Shown here in pieces: positions 61,950 to 64,000 of a DNA stretch of 64,000 nt (position 1 is the stretch's first letter; the number at the start of each line of letters is the position of its first letter). This DNA is from Gemmatimonadota bacterium (GTDB lineage Bacteria; Latescibacterota; UBA2968): NCBI GenBank assembly GCA_002727195.1, contig PBWH01000006.1, positions 741,794-805,793 on the forward strand, read 5' to 3'. Below the pieces are notes generated by a model, which saw only the letters and a list, made by a program, of their open reading frames with translations, made no database searches and was not told the DNA's origin. The translations under genes were made by a program, and so were the position numbers.

Positions 61950-63188
61950 ATGAACGAGATGAATACAGATGTGGTGGTGATTGGCGGCGGACCTGGTGGG
62001 GCGACCACGGCGGCACTCGTCGCAGAAGGTGGACACGGCGTGACCCTGTTCGAGCGGAACGCCGAGCCGACCTTTAAGGTAGGCGAGTCGTTGATGCCGG
62101 GGACCTACTGGACCTTCGAGCGGCTTGGCCTACTCGACAAGCTGGCCAAGACCGCTTTCCCCAGGAAATACAGCGTGCAGTTCTTTGGCGCGTCAGGCCG
62201 TGGGTCGGCTCCGTTCTACTTCAACGAGAACAATCCTCACGACAGCGCGGTGACGTGGCAGGTTCTCCGGAGCGAGTTCGACACGATGCTTCAGGACAAT
62301 GCCACCGAGAAAGGTGCGAAGGTGGTGCGTGGGGCCAAGGTAATTGAGGTCTTGTTCGACGGGGATCGAGCCGCCGGCGTTCGGGTGAAGATGCCGGATG
62401 ACGAAGAGCAGGTCGTCCGATCGCAAGTGGTCGTAGATGCGAGTGGCCAGAGTGCCCTGATCGCTCGGAACCTGAAGATTGCGAACGTCGAGCCCAAACT
62501 CAAAAAGGCGTCCGTATTCACTCACTTCGAAAATGCCTTCCGTGACGACGGGATCGACGAGGGTGCGACCCTGATTCTCCAGGCCAACGACAAGAACGTT
62601 TGGTTCTGGTATATCCCGCTTCCCGAGGACCGGGTGAGTGTGGGCGCGGTCGGGGACATCGACTACCTGTTCGCGGACCGGAGCCTCGATGCGCAGGAGA
62701 TCTTCGATCGTGAACTGGAAAAGTGTGAATCGGTGCAGGAGCGTATAAGAGACGCCCGGCAGGTGATGCCGATGCAGGTGACGAAGGACTTCTCGTATCG
62801 TGCCAAACAGATCGCCGGCGACGGCTGGGTACTCGTCGGGGATGCCTACGGGTTCCTTGATCCCGTTTACTCTTCCGGCGTGTTCCTCGCGCTCAAGTCA
62901 GGGGAGATGGCTGCAGATTCGATTCTGGACGGACTCGCGAAGGGTGACACGAGCAGTGAGCAGCTGGGCGGGTTCCAGGAGGAGTTTCTGGGCGGGATGG
63001 AGTCGATCCGCAAGCTTGTCTATGCGTTCTACGACAAGGAGTTCAGTTTCAGGAAGTTCCTGATGGCGAACCCCGATTGCACTCAGGGCGTCGTGGATAT
63101 CCTGAGTGGGGATGTGTATACTAAAGATGTGACACCGATCTTCGAGCCAATGAGTGAGATGTGCGAGTTGCCGACTGAAGATTTCTGA
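61950..63188 (+). CDS. Flavin-dependent halogenase-like FAD oxidoreductase
   Basis: A 412-residue flavoprotein. It has the Rossmann loop VVVIGGGPGGATTAAL near 8-23, VGESLMPGTYWTFERLG at 44-60, a Lys at 73 in FPRKYSVQFF where variant-B halogenases have the HOCl-binding lysine, and WFWYIP at 218-223. The last is the WxWxIP signature of flavin-dependent halogenases. The late FAD motif GDAYGFLDPVYSSGVFLALKSG is near 297. Related non-halogenating enzymes (geranylgeranyl reductase type) share much of this, so halogenation is not proven. It is the last gene of the operon, after the hairpin region and before a clear terminator. Confidence 0.85.
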   Translation: MNEMNTDVVVIGGGPGGATTAALVAEGGHGVTLFERNAEPTFKVGESLMPGTYWTFERLGLLDKLAKTAFPRKYSVQFFGASGRGSAPFYFNENNPHDSAVTWQVLRSEFDTMLQDNATEKGAKVVRGAKVIEVLFDGDRAAGVRVKMPDDEEQVVRSQVVVDASGQSALIARNLKIANVEPKLKKASVFTHFENAFRDDGIDEGATLILQANDKNVWFWYIPLPEDRVSVGAVGDIDYLFADRSLDAQEIFDRELEKCESVQERIRDARQVMPMQVTKDFSYRAKQIAGDGWVLVGDAYGFLDPVYSSGVFLALKSGEMAADSILDGLAKGDTSSEQLGGFQEEFLGGMESIRKLVYAFYDKEFSFRKFLMANPDCTQGVVDILSGDVYTKDVTPIFEPMSEMCELPTEDF

Positions 63189-63215
63189 GCGACCGCTAAA
63201 ATGCGCTGAATGACC

Positions 63216-63257
63216 AGCACGAAGTCGATGGGTTGTCCCTGAGGCTTCGTGCTTTTT
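63216..63257 (+). terminator. Terminator of the nine-gene operon
   Basis: AGCACGAAG (63216-63224) pairs perfectly with CTTCGTGCT (63245-63253), followed by a run of five T counted from 63253. Confidence 0.85.
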
Positions 63258-63606
63258 GTTGGGGGGCTTGATACTCCTGACGATCACGGTGCTGTGGGGG
63301 GACGTTCAGGCGGATTGGCCGTCCTGGCGCGGACCCCGCACCGATGCCGTGGTGCGTGGCTTTCCGGTTCCGGAGGCGCTTCCTGCGACGTTGAACCAGA
63401 TCTGGAGGAAGGAGGTCGGGGGGCTACGCGTCGCCGGTGGTTGCGTACGGCGCCGTCTAAGCTTTCTCTAGGCAGAAGAACGACGAGGTCCTGCGTCGGT
63501 TCGATCTCGAGACCGGGAACGTCGTCTGGCGCAAAACCTATACTGAGGACTTCCATATACCCTATCCCAAGTTCGGCGCGGCGGCCTCGCCTGTGATCAA
63601 CCGGGG
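63256..63606 (+). pseudogene. PQQ-type beta-propeller gene, N-terminal remnant
   Basis: The first residues give a signal peptide (GGLILLTITVLWGDVQA), then DWPSWRGPRTDAVVRGFPVP and LNQIWRKEVGG, the family opening. A base change in the G run near 63418 moves the homology to another frame: GYASPVVAYGAV, TAA, AFSRQKNDEVLRRFDLETG and VVWRKTYTEDFHIPYPKFG. It is cut near 63606, where IS3-like sequence begins. The remaining blades are lost. The start is uncertain because the open frame begins inside the preceding terminator. Confidence 0.75.
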
Positions 63607-64000
63607 TGCCCTGCCCCCCCTGGATCGTTGCCATTCCCGGAGTTAGGGTATGGGACAGAAAAGGGGCCTTATGGCCAGAAAGCGTTACACGGCAGAACAG
63701 ATCCTCGGTCATCTCCGTCAGGCCAAGATACGCATCTCCGAGGGAAAGACGGTTGCAGAAGTCCTGGGTGAACTGGGGGTCAGTGAATAGACCTACTATC
63801 GCCGGCGGAAGGAATACGGCGGTTTGGAGGTCGAGCAGCTGCGCCGGCTCAAGGAGCTGGAGGCTGACCGATAACATCGTCTCGCTGGCGACCGAGTATG
63901 GCCGGTATGGCTACCGGCGTATCACGGCACTCCTGAAGACAGATGGCTGGCGGGTGAACCACAAACGTGTGGAGCGGATCTGGCGTCAGGAGGGGCAGAA
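63607..64000 (+). mobile_element. Degenerate IS3-family element, runs past the window end
   Basis: After a terminal-repeat-like TGCCCTGCCCCC, orfA begins near 63668 (MARKRYTAEQILGHLRQAK, then KTVAEVLGELGVSE), where a TAG replaces the usual Gln before TYYRRRKEYGGLEV. It runs to LKELEADR and a stop. orfB appears at once in another frame, with NIVSLATEYGRYGYRRITAL and VNHKRVERIWRQEG. The end of orfA and the first part of orfB, usually 50 or more codons, are deleted, so the element cannot move by itself. It resembles the IS407/IS51-type group of IS3. Confidence 0.82.

Noticed and set aside
1..64000. tRNA and rRNA genes
   Set aside because: I saw no cloverleaf with a GTTCRANYC arm and no rRNA-like stretch in the gaps; a covariance search would be needed to be certain.

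Overview
The window looks like chromosome from a GC-rich, flagellated, Gram-negative heterotroph. The gene mix is FliL and flagellin, PhyH dioxygenase, arylsulfatase, rhamnulokinase, several secreted PQQ-type beta-propellers, toroid-fold carbohydrate enzymes, and a large secreted protein ending in a DxDxxGxVDFSDF calcium-loop module. This mix recalls uncultured FCB-type bacteria such as Latescibacterota, or sponge-associated relatives. That placement is inference from gene content only.

Layout. 1-5 kb: end of phoU, a Nudix hydrolase, then a CoxD/CoxE/XdhC-type set for maturing molybdenum hydroxylases. 5-7.6 kb: a frameshifted pspA-like gene, a small gene with a structured leader, and a PhyH dioxygenase. 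7.7-13.6 kb (minus): a tight operon of sodium:solute symporter, 39-residue membrane peptide, toroid-like enzyme, NodB-like deacetylase, aquaporin and GNAT acetyltransferase. 13.8-24 kb: ferredoxin, TrmJ-like methylase, two metallophosphoesterases, a PLP dehydratase overlapping a Reg_prop/toroid fusion, and a broken sigma factor and methyltransferase. 24-34 kb (minus): a 1182-residue secreted HEXXH protein, an XPB-N/WYL protein, FliL, a pair of small membrane paralogues and flagellin. 34-50 kb: membrane proteins, a MATE/ANKH-like transporter, a wrecked HlyD plus ABC exporter pair cut at an IS3-like end, aldo/keto reductase, sulfatase, a UvrD fragment, SMUG1-like glycosylase, rhamnulokinase, glycosyltransferase, RlmD-like methylase, and decaying response-regulator and HD-GYP genes.

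50.7-63.3 kb holds the most interesting unit. It is one plus-strand run of nine genes with a good sigma-70-like promoter in front and a terminator behind: two secreted beta-propellers, a LuxE-like adenylating enzyme, a LuxC/aldehyde-dehydrogenase-like reductase, an iron alcohol dehydrogenase, a third propeller, a HemW-like radical SAM enzyme, a PaaK-like ligase and a flavin-dependent halogenase-like enzyme carrying WFWYIP. Most neighbours overlap or nearly touch. A perfect 19-bp hairpin lies just before the ribosome site of the last gene. I read it as an undescribed biosynthetic pathway in which two acid-activating enzymes, an acid-to-aldehyde-to-alcohol branch, radical chemistry and a flavoenzyme act together, with export or periplasmic partners. 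The product cannot be told from sequence.

A second theme is decay. About a dozen genes carry frameshifts, in-frame stops or truncations: pspA, methylases, a sigma factor, an HlyD/ABC exporter, UvrD, response regulators, the HD-GYP tail, a fourth propeller and an IS3 transposase. Long metabolic operons are intact. Many frameshifts are single missing bases, often at or near short homopolymer runs, so assembly or basecalling error must be weighed against true pseudogene formation.
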